From Solirhodobacter olei (GTDB lineage: Bacteria > Pseudomonadota > Alphaproteobacteria > Rhodobacterales > Rhodobacteraceae): DNA of 64,000 nucleotides. Below the pieces are notes generated by a model. It saw only the letters and a list, made by a program, of their open reading frames with translations, was not told the DNA's origin and ran no database searches. The position numbers were made by a program, and so were the translations under genes. Below, in pieces: positions 17,312 through 26,539 of this stretch; within the stretch, counting starts at the first letter, position 1, and every line of letters starts with the position of its first letter. The stretch lies in contig NZ_RRYH01000015.1 in NCBI RefSeq assembly GCF_004010155.1, positions 62,001 through 126,000 of the forward strand, written 5' to 3'.

Positions 17312-18456
17312 GCGAGCCCGAGATCCGCGGCTGGTGCCCCGGCGCGCTGACGCCCATGGCCTCGGCCGACGGGCTGGTGGTGCGGTTGCGCCCGCCGCTG
17401 GGCTGCCTCAGCCCGCCACAGGCGCGGGCGGTAGCCGCCGCGGCGGTGCGATTCGGACCGGGGGAAGTGGAGCTGACCTCGCGCGCCAGCCTGCAGATCC
17501 GTGGCGTGGCCGAGGCGGACCATGCGGCGCTGCTGGCGGAGCTGGCGGCCCACGGGCTGGTCGACCCCGACCCGGAAACCGAGCGCGCGCGCGCCATCGC
17601 CATCGCGCCTTTCTATGGAGAGGCGGCGGAGATTGCGGGCCTGGCGAACAGCCTGACCGAGGCGCTCCGCGCCGCCCCGCTGCCCGCGAAATTCGGCGCG
17701 ACACTCGATACCAGCCCTGCGCCGGTGCTGGCGGAGACGGCGGCCGACATCCGGCTGGAGCGCGCCGCGGACGGGCGGCTGGTGCTGCGGCCCGACGGCT
17801 CGGCCACGGGTAAGCCAGTGACGGCCGAGACCCTGCCGGAGGCGCTGGCGGAGCTGATCGACTGGTTCCTCGCCACCGGAGGCGCCCGGAACGGTCGCGG
17901 CCGGATGCGCAAGCACCTTGCGGAAAACCACGCCCTGCCAGCGGGTTACGACGTCACCCCTGCCCCGCCCGCCCCGCTGCCGGCACCCGGGACGGTGGCC
18001 GGAGGGCAGCTTGTCGTCGTGGCCTTCGGGCTTCTGCCGGCGGAAACGCTCTCGGCCCTTGCCGAGCTTGCCGAAGAAATCCGGCTGACGCCCTGGCGCG
18101 GGGTGTTCCTGCCCGGGCTCGCCGCCTTACCGGCCCTGCCCGGGCTTCTGACAGATCCGGAGGATCCGCTGCTGCGCGTCCATGCCTGCACCGGGCGGCC
18201 CGGCTGCCCGCAGGCACTCGCCGAGACCCGCACACTCGCCCGGGCCCTTGCGCCCAGGCTGACGGCCGGGCAGAGCCTCCATGTCTCCGGCTGCGCCAAG
18301 GGCTGCGCTCATCCCGGGCGCTGCGGTCTTGTTCTGACGGCCACGCCGGAGGGCTTCGATCTTGCCCGCGATACCTCCGCCGGTGCCCCGCCCCTTCGCC
18401 GCGCGCTCTCGCCCGCGGCGCTTCTCTCCACCCCTGACCCATTCGGTGCCCCCTGA
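17308..18456 (+). CDS. cobG: Precorrin-3B synthase (oxygen-dependent)
   Basis: A 382-residue sulfite/nitrite-reductase-like monooxygenase that hydroxylates C20 and forms the lactone of precorrin-3A, the O2-requiring step that marks the aerobic pathway. WCPGALTPM at the start and VELTSRASLQIRG are reductase-family blocks. The Fe-S cysteines appear as CTGRPGCPQA and HVSGCAKGCAHPG near the C-terminus. It is shorter than the approximately 459-residue P. denitrificans enzyme, but both reductase repeats are visible. ATGA overlap with cobN and one-base overlap (TGATG) with cobH. Confidence 0.93.
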   Translation: MSEPEIRGWCPGALTPMASADGLVVRLRPPLGCLSPPQARAVAAAAVRFGPGEVELTSRASLQIRGVAEADHAALLAELAAHGLVDPDPETERARAIAIAPFYGEAAEIAGLANSLTEALRAAPLPAKFGATLDTSPAPVLAETAADIRLERAADGRLVLRPDGSATGKPVTAETLPEALAELIDWFLATGGARNGRGRMRKHLAENHALPAGYDVTPAPPAPLPAPGTVAGGQLVVVAFGLLPAETLSALAELAEEIRLTPWRGVFLPGLAALPALPGLLTDPEDPLLRVHACTGRPGCPQALAETRTLARALAPRLTAGQSLHVSGCAKGCAHPGRCGLVLTATPEGFDLARDTSAGAPPLRRALSPAALLSTPDPFGAP

Positions 18457-19085
18457 TGCCCCACGCCTACGAGACCGACGGCGCCGCGATATACCGGCAG
18501 TCCTTCGCCACCATCCGCGCCGAGGCCGACCTCGCCCGCTTCACGCCGGAGGAGGAACCGGTCGTCGTGCGCATGATCCATGCGCTTGGTTTCGTCGGGC
18601 TGGAGGCGAGCGTCGCCTTCACCCCGGGCATGGCCGAGGCCGCCCGGGCTGCCCTCATGGCCGGTGCTCCGATCCTCTGCGATGCGCGTATGGTAAGCGA
18701 GGGGATCACCCGGCCGCGGCTGCCGGCGGAGAACGAGATCCTCTGCACGCTCCACGACCCCGAGGTGCCAGCACTGGCGCAGCGCCTTTCCACCACCCGC
18801 TCCGCCGCCGCGCTGGAGCTTTGGCGGCCGCGGCTCGCGGGCGCGGTGGTGGCAATCGGCAATGCGCCGACGGCGCTCTTCCACCTGCTGAACATGCTGG
18901 AGGATCCCGACTGTCCGCGTCCGGCCGCGATCATCGGTTGCCCGGTGGGCTTCGTCGGTTCCGCCGAGTCGAAGGCCGCGCTGATGGAGGCGCCGCCGGT
19001 GCCGTCGATGGCCGTGATGGGTCGCCTCGGCGGGTCGGCCGTCACCGTCGCCGCGATCAACGCGCTTGCCAGCCGGAAGGAATGA
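18456..19085 (+). CDS. cobH: Precorrin-8X methylmutase
   Basis: A 209-residue enzyme, matching the family length. It moves the C11 methyl to C12 to give hydrogenobyrinic acid. The catalytic histidine lies in VRMIHALGF near residue 43-48. Other conserved blocks are LCDARMVSEGI, IGNAPTALFHLL and GCPVGFVGSAESK. It overlaps cobG by one base and cobI by ATGA, within a tightly coupled plus-strand run. Confidence 0.95.
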   Translation: MPHAYETDGAAIYRQSFATIRAEADLARFTPEEEPVVVRMIHALGFVGLEASVAFTPGMAEAARAALMAGAPILCDARMVSEGITRPRLPAENEILCTLHDPEVPALAQRLSTTRSAAALELWRPRLAGAVVAIGNAPTALFHLLNMLEDPDCPRPAAIIGCPVGFVGSAESKAALMEAPPVPSMAVMGRLGGSAVTVAAINALASRKE

Positions 19086-19819
19086 GCATGGGCCGCATTC
19101 TTTGCGCCGGGCTTGGCCCCGGCGACCCGGAACTGATGAGCGTGAAGGCCGACCGTGCGATCCGCGGAGCCCGTCACATAGCCTTCTTCCGCAAGGCCGG
19201 CCGCGCCGGGCAGGCGCGCCGCATTGTCGAGGGGATGCTCGCCCCCGGCGCCATCGAACATGCGATGGAATACCCGGTCACGACCGAGATCGCCTTCGAC
19301 AGCCTGGAATATACCGAGGCGCTGGCGCGGTTCTACGACCTCTGGGCCGACCGCCTTGCCCAGCTGGCCGAAACCGAGGAGGTCGTCGTCCTCTGCGAGG
19401 GCGACCCGTTCTTCTACGGCTCCTTCATGCATCTCTATACCCGCCTTCAGGGCCTGGTGCCGGTGGAGGTCATCCCCGGCATCACCGGCATGTCGGGCTG
19501 CTGGACGGCAACCGGCGTGCCAATCACCTGGGGCGACGATATCCTCTGCGTCCTGCCCGGAACCTTGCCCGAGGCGCGGCTTGTGGCGCAGATGCGGGAG
19601 GCCGAGGCGCTTGTCGTGATGAAGACCGGCCGCAATCTGCCGAAGATCCGCCGTGCGCTGACAGAGGCCGGGCGGCTGGCGGATGCCTGGCTCGTGGAGC
19701 GCGGCACGATGGCCGACGAGCGCGTCGCCCGCCTCGCCGATCTGCCGGAGGGCGACTGCCCCTATTTCGCGATCGTCCTCGTCCACGGTCAGGGCCGGCG
19801 GCCGGAGATCGAGGCATGA
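19082..19819 (+). CDS. cobI: Precorrin-2 C20-methyltransferase
   Basis: A 245-residue SAM-dependent tetrapyrrole methylase giving precorrin-3A. The N-terminal GLGPGDPELMSVKA loop, the CEGDPFFYGSFMHLY segment and VIPGITGMSGC are typical of CobI/CbiL. The ATG at 19082 overlaps the cobH stop. An ATG two codons later (19088) has better spacing to the GGAAGGA sequence and may be the true start. Confidence 0.95.
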   Translation: MSMGRILCAGLGPGDPELMSVKADRAIRGARHIAFFRKAGRAGQARRIVEGMLAPGAIEHAMEYPVTTEIAFDSLEYTEALARFYDLWADRLAQLAETEEVVVLCEGDPFFYGSFMHLYTRLQGLVPVEVIPGITGMSGCWTATGVPITWGDDILCVLPGTLPEARLVAQMREAEALVVMKTGRNLPKIRRALTEAGRLADAWLVERGTMADERVARLADLPEGDCPYFAIVLVHGQGRRPEIEA

Positions 19820-20550
19820 GCGGCTGGCTCGCCATTGCCGGGCTCGGCCCCGGGGACGCCGCGCTGGTGACGCCCGAGGTGGAGGCCGCGCTGGCCGAGG
19901 CGACCGATGTGGTGGGCTACATCCCCTATGTCGCCCGCGTCGCGCCGCGCGTCGGGCTGACGCTGCATCCGTCCGACAACCGGGTGGAGCTCGACCGTGC
20001 CCGCCATGCGCTGGAGATGGCGGCGGCAGGGGCGCAAGTGGTCGTGGTCTCCTCCGGTGATCCGGGGGTCTTCGCCATGGCCTCGGCCGTGTTCGAGGCG
20101 TTGGAGGGCGCGCCGGAGTGGCAGGCGCTCGACATCCGCGTGCTGCCCGGGATCACCGCGATGCTGGCTGCCGCGGCCCATGCCGGGGCGCCGCTGGGGC
20201 ATGATTTCTGCGCGATCAACCTGTCGGACAACCTCAAGCCCTGGGCGGTGATCGAGCGGCGTCTGCGGCTCGCCGCACAGGCGGATTTCGCCATGGCCTT
20301 CTACAACCCCCGCTCGAAGAGCCGCCCCGAGGGCTTCGCCCGGGCGCTGGAGATCCTGCGCGAGGAATGCGGCGGGCAGCAGCTGATCACCTTCGCCCGC
20401 GCCGTCAGCACGCCGGAGGAGCGGATCGAGACGGTGACGCTGGCGGAGGCGGCGCCCGAGATGGCCGATATGCGGACCGTGGTCCTTATGGGCAATTCGG
20501 CGACGCGGCGGGTCGGCAGGTTCGTTTACACACCTAGGCGGCTGGAATGA
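19816..20550 (+). CDS. cobJ: Precorrin-3B C17-methyltransferase
   Basis: A 244-residue tetrapyrrole methylase that methylates C17 and drives ring contraction to precorrin-4. GLGPGDAALVTPEV, VVGYIPYVARV, VSSGDPGVFAMASAVFE, VLPGITAMLAAAA and AMAFYNPRSKSRP are characteristic. The last 25 bases overlap, antisense, the 3' end of cobK on the other strand. The start overlaps the cobI stop (ATGA). Confidence 0.95.
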   Translation: MSGWLAIAGLGPGDAALVTPEVEAALAEATDVVGYIPYVARVAPRVGLTLHPSDNRVELDRARHALEMAAAGAQVVVVSSGDPGVFAMASAVFEALEGAPEWQALDIRVLPGITAMLAAAAHAGAPLGHDFCAINLSDNLKPWAVIERRLRLAAQADFAMAFYNPRSKSRPEGFARALEILREECGGQQLITFARAVSTPEERIETVTLAEAAPEMADMRTVVLMGNSATRRVGRFVYTPRRLE

Positions 20551-21272
20551 GAGAGCCAGGCCATCACCTCGGCAACGCTCGCGGCGACCGGCCGGTCGGG
20601 AACCTCCGGGCGGTCGATCAGGATCACGGGCAGGCCGAGCGCCCGGGCGGCGTCGAGTTTGGCGCGCGCGCCGCTGCCGCCGGCATTCTTGGCGAGGATC
20701 AGGTCGATGCGATGGGTCTCGAGCAGCGCCCGGTCGCCCGCCTCGGAGAAGGGGCCGCGGGCGATGACGGCATGGGCATCCGGCAGGGGCAAGGGCGCCT
20801 CCGGCGGATCCACGAGTCGCAGGAGATAATGGTGCTGCGGGGCCGCGGCGAAAGCGGAAAGGCCTTGCCTGCCGATGGCGAGGAAGATCCGCGTCGGGGC
20901 CTGCGGCATCGCGGCAATGGCGGCAGCGGTGTCCGGCACATGGGTCCAGCGGTCGCCTGCGCCCGCGCGCCAAGGCGGGCGTTCGAAAGCCAGAAGCGTC
21001 ACGCCGGTCTCGGCCGCGGCCGCGACGGCATGGGCGCTCATCTGCGCCGCGAAGGGATGGGTGGCATCGACCAGGTGGGTGATGCGCTCCGCCGTCAGCC
21101 AGTTCACCAGCCCCGCAACGCCACCGAAGCCGCCGATGCGCTGCGGCAGCGGCTGGGCTACCGGTGCCCCTGTGCGGCCGGCGTAGGAGAAGACCGCATC
21201 CACCCTGGCCTCCGCCAGGGCGCGGGCGAGCGCGCTCGCCTCGCTGGTGCCGCCGAGCAGCAGGACCCGCAT
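20526..21272 (-). CDS. cobK: Precorrin-6A reductase
   Basis: A 248-residue NADPH-dependent reductase that converts precorrin-6A to dihydro-precorrin-6. VLLLGGTSEASALARAL at the N-terminus is the nucleotide-binding loop. VDATHPFAAQMSAHA, RIFLAIGRQGLSAF and ILAKNAGGSGARAKLDAA are conserved family blocks. The start at 21272 is preceded by AAGGAG; a longer frame upstream is not supported. It is the only gene reversed within the cobW-to-cobF run, facing cobJ tail to tail and diverging from cobL with a 67-base gap that should hold promoters for both. Confidence 0.94.
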   Translation of the reverse strand: MRVLLLGGTSEASALARALAEARVDAVFSYAGRTGAPVAQPLPQRIGGFGGVAGLVNWLTAERITHLVDATHPFAAQMSAHAVAAAAETGVTLLAFERPPWRAGAGDRWTHVPDTAAAIAAMPQAPTRIFLAIGRQGLSAFAAAPQHHYLLRLVDPPEAPLPLPDAHAVIARGPFSEAGDRALLETHRIDLILAKNAGGSGARAKLDAARALGLPVILIDRPEVPDRPVAASVAEVMAWLSHSSRLGV

Positions 21273-21339
21273 CGCCTGTCTCCTTCCGTCTTCCCCCTCT
21301 CCTGCCGCGATCGCGCGCGCATCGCAAGCGGAGGCGTGC

Positions 21340-22557
21340 ATGGCTGAGTCCTGGCTGTCGATCATCGGCATCGGTGAGGACGGGCGCGAGGGGCTGGTTC
21401 CCGCCGCGCTGGCTGCTCTGGAGGCGGCCGAAGTGGTCTTTGGCGGGCCACGTCACCTTGTACTTGCCGGGGTGGCAGAGGGCGTAGGCGAGCGCGGTCA
21501 GGCATGGCCGGTGCCCTTCTCCGTGGCTCCCGTTCTGGCGCTTGCCGGGCAGCGGGTGGCGGTGCTCGCCTCGGGCGATCCGTTCTGGCATGGGGCCGGA
21601 GGGAGCCTTTCGCGCCACCTCTCCCCCGGAGACTGGCGAGCCTTTCCGGCGCCGTCGACCCTCGCGCTGGCGACCGCCCGGCTCGGCTGGCGGCAAGAAG
21701 ACGTCACGACTCTCGCCCTCCACGCTGCCCCCTTCGCGGAGGCGCGGCGACATCTCGCCCCCGGGGCGCGGCTTCTGTGTCTGCTGCGCGACGGGGCGGC
21801 GGCACCGGCTTTTGCCCAATGGCTCGCCTCGCAGGGTTTCGGGGCCTCGCGGCTCTGGCGGCTGGAAGCGCTCGGCGGTCCGCGCGAGCGGGTCGAGGAA
21901 ATGACGGCCGACGCTCTCGCCGTCCGCACCGTCCCGCCGGCCGACCCGGGCGGGCCACCGGTCGCGGTGGCGCTGGAGGCGGCGGGCGGACCCGCCCTGC
22001 CCCGCGCGTCGGGCCTGCCAGACGCGCTTTTCGCCCATGACGGCCAGATTACCAAGCGCCCGGTCCGCGCGCTGACGCTCTCGGCGCTGGCGCCAAGGCC
22101 GGGCGAGCATCTCTGGGATATCGGCCTCGGCTCCGGCTCGATTTCAATCGAATGGCTTCTGGCCGCGCCCGGCACCCGCGCCTCAGGGCTGGAGGCCGAT
22201 CCGGCCCGCGCCGCCCGCGCTCGGGCAAATGCCGAGGCTTTCGGAGTCGGCACCCGGCTTAGCATCACGGAGGCCCGGGCGCCGGAGGGTCTCGGCGGGC
22301 TCGCCCCGCCCGATGCCATCTTCATCGGCGGCGGGGCAAGCGAGGCGCTGCTTTCGGTACTGTGGGCGCTTCTGCCGGAAGGCGCACGGCTTGTCGCCAA
22401 CGGGGTAACGCTTGAAACCGAGGCGCTGCTGGCCCAATGGTCCGCCGCGAAGGGCGGCAGCCTGCTGCGGATCGAGCTTGCCGAAGCGCAACCGCTGGGC
22501 CGAAAGCGGGGCTGGAGCGCGGCACGGCCGGTGGTGCAATGGAGCGTGGTGAAATGA
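21340..22557 (+). CDS. cobL: Precorrin-6Y C5,15-methyltransferase (decarboxylating)
   Basis: A 405-residue fusion of CbiE- and CbiT-type methylases. The N-terminal half ([30 protein letters not shown]) is a tetrapyrrole methylase. The C-terminal half has the class I SAM-binding motif [16 protein letters not shown], then [16 protein letters not shown] and FIGGGAS. Together they methylate C5 and C15 and decarboxylate the ring-C acetate. The ATG at 21340 follows GGAGG with six-base spacing. After the inverted cobK this gene must restart plus-strand transcription, so a promoter in 21273-21339 is likely. Confidence 0.95.
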   Translation: MAESWLSIIGIGEDGREGLVPAALAALEAAEVVFGGPRHLVLAGVAEGVGERGQAWPVPFSVAPVLALAGQRVAVLASGDPFWHGAGGSLSRHLSPGDWRAFPAPSTLALATARLGWRQEDVTTLALHAAPFAEARRHLAPGARLLCLLRDGAAAPAFAQWLASQGFGASRLWRLEALGGPRERVEEMTADALAVRTVPPADPGGPPVAVALEAAGGPALPRASGLPDALFAHDGQITKRPVRALTLSALAPRPGEHLWDIGLGSGSISIEWLLAAPGTRASGLEADPARAARARANAEAFGVGTRLSITEARAPEGLGGLAPPDAIFIGGGASEALLSVLWALLPEGARLVANGVTLETEALLAQWSAAKGGSLLRIELAEAQPLGRKRGWSAARPVVQWSVVK

Positions 22558-22922
22558 GGGTGGCAGGTCTTGGCTTCCGGGACGGGACGACGCCCGCTGC
22601 GCTGGCCGAGGCCATCGCGGCGGCGGGCGGCGGGGCGCTGAGCGGCCTTGCCACCGCCACCGACAAAGCCGAGGCGCCGCCACTTCTTGCGCTGGCCGCC
22701 GAACTGGGGCTGACCGTGACACCGGTGCCGCTTGCCACGCTCGCCTCCACCGAAACGCTCACGCGATCCCCCCGCGTCGCCGCCCGCTACGGCACCGGAA
22801 GCCTGGCCGAGGCCGCGGCACTCGCCGCCGCCGGCCCCGGCGCCCGCCTTCTCGGCCCCCGCGCGACTTCCGCAGACGGGACAGCAACCGCCGCCATCGC
22901 CACTACCGAGACCAGAGAATGA
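22554..22922 (+). CDS. cobE: CobE, CbiG C-terminal domain protein
   Basis: A 122-residue protein matching CobE and the C-terminal domain of Cbi[18 protein letters not shown] near the start, [18 protein letters not shown], and [20 protein letters not shown]. CobE has been implicated in the aerobic pathway as a small corrinoid-binding helper, but its exact role is not settled in my knowledge. It overlaps cobL and cobM by ATGA on either side. Confidence 0.9.
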   Translation: MRVAGLGFRDGTTPAALAEAIAAAGGGALSGLATATDKAEAPPLLALAAELGLTVTPVPLATLASTETLTRSPRVAARYGTGSLAEAAALAAAGPGARLLGPRATSADGTATAAIATTETRE

Positions 22923-23704
22923 CCGTTCATTTCATAGGCGCCGGCCCCGGCGCCCCCCAACTCCTGACGCTCCGCGGCCGTGACCTGATCGCGGCCTCTC
23001 CGGTCTGTCTCTATGCCGGATCACTGGTGCCGCCCGGGGTCCTGGCGCATTGCCCCGAGGGTGCGCGGATCGTGAACACCGCGCCGCTCTCGCTCGACGA
23101 GATCATGGCCGAGATCTCCGACGCCCATGCGGCGGGGCAGGACGTGGCACGCCTCCATTCCGGCGATCTCTCGGTCTGGTCGGCGATGGGGGAGCAACTT
23201 CGCCGCCTGCGCGCGCTTGCCATTCCCTTCGACGTGACCCCGGGCGTGCCCGCCTTCGCCGCCGCTGCCGCGACGCTGGCGACGGAGCTGACGCTGCCCG
23301 GCGTGGCGCAGTCCGTGGTGCTCACCCGCACCTCCGGCCGGGCGACGCCGATGCCGGGGGGCGAGACGCTTTCGGCCTTCGCAGCGACCGGCGCGACGCT
23401 GGCCATCCACCTGTCGATCCACGTCCTATCCAAGGTCGTGGAGGAACTGACCCCGCATTACGGCGCAGATTGCCCTGTTGCGGTGGTCTGGCGCGCCTCC
23501 TGGCCGGACGAGCGGGTGCTGCGGGGCAGTCTTGCAACCATCGAGGCCCAGATGGCCGCCGAGATCGACCGCACCGCCCTGATCCTCGTCGGCCCCGCAC
23601 TCGCCGCCGAGGGCTTCGCGGAGAGCCGCCTCTACGCCGGGGATTACGACCGCCGCTACCGCCCCGTCGGGCCCGAGCCGCGCTTCCCGGAGGGGCGGAA
23701 GTGA
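22919..23704 (+). CDS. cobM: Precorrin-4 C11-methyltransferase
   Basis: A 261-residue tetrapyrrole methylase producing precorrin-5. [61 protein letters not shown] and [13 protein letters not shown] are the CobM/CbiF signatures. Length is close to the family's 253. ATGA overlap with cobE, GTGA overlap with cobB. Confidence 0.95.
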   Translation: MTVHFIGAGPGAPQLLTLRGRDLIAASPVCLYAGSLVPPGVLAHCPEGARIVNTAPLSLDEIMAEISDAHAAGQDVARLHSGDLSVWSAMGEQLRRLRALAIPFDVTPGVPAFAAAAATLATELTLPGVAQSVVLTRTSGRATPMPGGETLSAFAATGATLAIHLSIHVLSKVVEELTPHYGADCPVAVVWRASWPDERVLRGSLATIEAQMAAEIDRTALILVGPALAAEGFAESRLYAGDYDRRYRPVGPEPRFPEGRK

Positions 23705-25038
23705 TCGACGCGCGCACCTCCGTGGCAGGGCCGGTGCCGGGGCTGATGATATCGGCCCCAGCATCGGGCAGCGGCAAGACGACGGTGATGCTGGGACTGG
23801 CGCGGGCCTTCGCCAATGCCGGGCTGGCGGTGCAGCCGTTCAAGTCCGGCCCGGATTACATCGACCCGGCCTTCCACAGCGCGGCAGCGGGGCGCGCCTC
23901 GGTCAACCTCGACAGCTGGGCGATGCCGCCGGGGCGGATCGCGGCAGAGGTAGGGCGCGCCAAGGGGGCGGATCTGATCCTTGCCGAGGGCTCCATGGGG
24001 CTTTTCGACGGGGTGGCGAAGCCGGGCGCGACGGGGACCGGGGCGAGCGCGGACATCGCGACGCTGGCGGGCTGGCCGGTGCTGATGGTGATCGACCCGA
24101 AGGGCCAGGCGCAGACCGCGGCCGCCGTGGCGCTCGGCCTCGCCCGGTTCCGGCCGGACCTGCCGATCGCGGGCGTGATCCTCAACCGCGTGGCGAGCCC
24201 GCGGCACGAGGCCTTGATCCGCGCGGGCATGGCGGAGGCGGGGCTGCCCGTCCTTGGCGCCCTGCCCCGCGTCGCGACCATAACCATGCCGGAGCGGCAC
24301 CTCGGCCTCGTCCAGGCCGGCGAGCATCCGGCGCTGGAGGCGCTGATCGAGGCCGCGGCGGCGCTGGTCACCGAACATTGCGACCTGGAGGCGATTCGTA
24401 CCGCCGCCGCCGCGCGCGCCCTGCCCGCGCCCGTGGCGCCGCGGCTACCGCCACCCGGCCAGCGCATCGCGCTTGCGCGGGACGCGGCCTTTTCCTTCAC
24501 CTATCCGCATCTCCTCGACGACTGGCGGGCGCAGGGGGCAGAGATCCTGCCGTTCTCTCCGCTCGCCGATGAGGCGCCTGACCAGAGCGCCGACGCCTGC
24601 TGGCTGCCAGGTGGATACCCCGAACTGTACGCCGGCCGACTCGCCGCTGCCGCGCGGTTCCGGGAGGGTCTGCGGGCCTTCGCGGAGACCCGGCCGGTTC
24701 ATGGCGAATGCGGAGGCTATATGGCGCTCGGCGCGGGGCTGGTCGATGCCGAGGGCACGCGGCACGAGATGGTGGGGCTCCTGGGCCTCGTCACCAGCTT
24801 CGCCAAGCGGCGGATGCATCTGGGGTACCGGCGGGCACGGCTTGCGGGCCGCTGCCTCGGCCTGCCCGAGGGCACCGATCTTGCCGGGCACGAGTTCCAT
24901 TACGCCGGGGTTGTCGAGCAGCCCGATGCGCCGATGGCGGCGGTTGCCGATGCCGCGGGCCAGCCGGTGGCCGAGACCGGATCGCGACGCGGCAATGTCT
25001 CCGGCTCCTTCTTCCACCTGATCGGGGGGGCGGCATGA
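23701..25038 (+). CDS. cobB: Hydrogenobyrinic acid a,c-diamide synthase (glutamine-hydrolysing)
   Basis: A 445-residue enzyme that amidates the a and c acetates before cobalt insertion. The N-terminal ATP site [19 protein letters not shown] and [13 protein letters not shown] are clear. The C-terminal amidotransferase domain has [11 protein letters not shown] and the nucleophile region [11 protein letters not shown]. The GTG start at 23701 overlaps the cobM stop as GTGA and follows a GGAGG in the end of cobM. Family length is about 434. Confidence 0.95.
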   Translation: MIDARTSVAGPVPGLMISAPASGSGKTTVMLGLARAFANAGLAVQPFKSGPDYIDPAFHSAAAGRASVNLDSWAMPPGRIAAEVGRAKGADLILAEGSMGLFDGVAKPGATGTGASADIATLAGWPVLMVIDPKGQAQTAAAVALGLARFRPDLPIAGVILNRVASPRHEALIRAGMAEAGLPVLGALPRVATITMPERHLGLVQAGEHPALEALIEAAAALVTEHCDLEAIRTAAAARALPAPVAPRLPPPGQRIALARDAAFSFTYPHLLDDWRAQGAEILPFSPLADEAPDQSADACWLPGGYPELYAGRLAAAARFREGLRAFAETRPVHGECGGYMALGAGLVDAEGTRHEMVGLLGLVTSFAKRRMHLGYRRARLAGRCLGLPEGTDLAGHEFHYAGVVEQPDAPMAAVADAAGQPVAETGSRRGNVSGSFFHLIGGAA

Positions 25039-25763
25039 CCGGGTTCGTCTCCTTCGTCTCCTCCGGTCCCGGCGATCCGGAACTGCTGACACTGAAGGCC
25101 GCGGCACGGATCGCGGCGGCGGATGCGATCCTTTTCGACGATCTCTCCTCCGGGCCCATCCTTGCCCATGCGCGGGCCGATGCAGATCTGGTCGGCGTTG
25201 GCAAGCGGGCGGGCCGCGCCTCGCCGAAGCAGGATCAGGTGAGCCGGCTTCTGGTCGATTACGCGAAGACCGGCGCCAGGGTCGTGCGGCTGAAATCCGG
25301 CGACGCCGGGCTCTTCGGGCGGCTGGAGGAGGAGACCACGGCGCTCCGCGACGCCGGGATCGGGTTCGAGATCATCCCCGGCGTGCCCTCGGCCTGCGCC
25401 GCCGCCGCCGCCGCCGGGATCCCGCTAACGCGGCGGATCACGGCGCGGCGGGTGCAATTCGTCACCGGCCATGACGTGACCGGCGGGCTGCCGGAGGATC
25501 TGAACCTTGCTGCGCTCGCGGATCCGATGGCCACGACGGTGGTCTTCATGGGCAAGCGCACCTTCCCGGCGCTTCTCGCCATGCTCACCGGCGCGGGACT
25601 GCCGCCCGGCACCCCCGCCCTTCTGGCCGAGGCCGTGGGCCGGCCCGAGCAGCAGCTGGTCCGCACGACCGTTGCGGAGCTGGCTGAGCGGCTGTCGGGC
25701 GATCCGGGGACGGCGCCGGCGCTGATCCTCTACGGACCCCTCGCAGAGGCGGCAGGGGCATGA
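25035..25763 (+). CDS. cobA: Uroporphyrinogen-III C-methyltransferase (SUMT)
   Basis: A 242-residue methylase making precorrin-2, the branch point into cobalamin and siroheme. SSGPGDPELLTLKAA, ILFDDLSSGPIL, RLKSGDAGLFGRLEEE, IIPGVPSACAAAAAAGIPL and FVTGHDVTGG are SUMT motifs. No CysG-like dehydrogenase domain is attached. Start overlaps the cobB stop (ATGA). Its place near the operon end, next to cobF, is consistent with supply of precorrin-2 for the rest of the pathway. Confidence 0.94.
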   Translation: MTGFVSFVSSGPGDPELLTLKAAARIAAADAILFDDLSSGPILAHARADADLVGVGKRAGRASPKQDQVSRLLVDYAKTGARVVRLKSGDAGLFGRLEEETTALRDAGIGFEIIPGVPSACAAAAAAGIPLTRRITARRVQFVTGHDVTGGLPEDLNLAALADPMATTVVFMGKRTFPALLAMLTGAGLPPGTPALLAEAVGRPEQQLVRTTVAELAERLSGDPGTAPALILYGPLAEAAGA

Positions 25764-26509
25764 TCACGCTTTCGTTGATCGGTATCGGCACCGGCAACCC
25801 GGAGCATCTTACACTTCAGGCGATCCGCGCGCTCAACGCGGCCGATCTCGTCCTCATCCCCCGCAAGGGGGAGAGCAAGGCCGACCTCGCCGAGCTGCGC
25901 CGCGCAATCTGCGCCGAGATCATCACCAATCCCGCGACCCGGATGGTGGAGTTCGACTTGCCGATGCGCGATCCTGCCACGCCCGACTACCGCAGACGGG
26001 TGGACGATTGGCACGATGCCATCGCCGAGGCCTGGCGGGCGGCCATCGCCGAGGGGCTGCCGGGCGACGATGGAAGGGTGGCGCTTCTCGTCTGGGGCGA
26101 TCCCTCGCTTTACGACAGCACGCTGCGCATCGCCGCGCGGCTCGGGCTGCCGACGGAGGTGATCCCCGGCATAACCTCGATCCAGGCGCTCGCCGCGGCC
26201 CATGCGATCCCGCTGAACGAGATCGGCGCGCCCTTCACGGTCACCACCGGCCGGCGGCTGCGCGAAGGCGGCTGGCCGGAAGGTGTCGACACGATCCTTG
26301 TCATGCTCGACGGCGATTGCGCGTTCCAGGGCCTTGCTCCGGAAGGCCTCTCGATATGGTGGGGCGCCTATGTCGGGATGGCGGAGGAGATCACCGAGGC
26401 CGGACCGCTGGCAGAGGCCGGGGCGCGCATCCTTGCCCGCCGCGCCGAGGCGCGGGCGCGGCATGGCTGGATCATGGATATCTACCTGATCCGCCGCGCG
26501 GAGGCCTGA
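25760..26509 (+). CDS. cobF: Precorrin-6A synthase (deacetylating), C1-methyltransferase
   Basis: A 249-residue tetrapyrrole methylase specific to the aerobic pathway. It methylates C1 of precorrin-5 and releases the extruded acyl group as acetate. SLIGIGTGNPEHLTLQAI, LIPRKGESKADLAELR, LLVWGDPSLYDSTLRI and VIPGITSIQALAAAHAIPL are the family blocks. ATGA overlap with cobA. It is the last gene of the operon and converges on the DUF1501 gene with 24 bases between stops. Confidence 0.94.
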   Translation: MITLSLIGIGTGNPEHLTLQAIRALNAADLVLIPRKGESKADLAELRRAICAEIITNPATRMVEFDLPMRDPATPDYRRRVDDWHDAIAEAWRAAIAEGLPGDDGRVALLVWGDPSLYDSTLRIAARLGLPTEVIPGITSIQALAAAHAIPLNEIGAPFTVTTGRRLREGGWPEGVDTILVMLDGDCAFQGLAPEGLSIWWGAYVGMAEEITEAGPLAEAGARILARRAEARARHGWIMDIYLIRRAEA

Positions 26510-26539
26510 GCCCCCGCGCGGGACAATGGCGGCTCAGGC
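26504..26539. terminator. Bidirectional hairpin between cobF and the DUF1501 gene
   Basis: GCCTGAGCC (26504-26512) and GGCTCAGGC (26531-26539) are perfect nine-base inverted arms. Each arm contains the stop codon of one convergent gene. The loop holds a ten-base palindrome CCCGCGCGGG (26513-26522). This would serve as a shared terminator on both strands. There is no strong T-run on either side. Confidence 0.5.
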
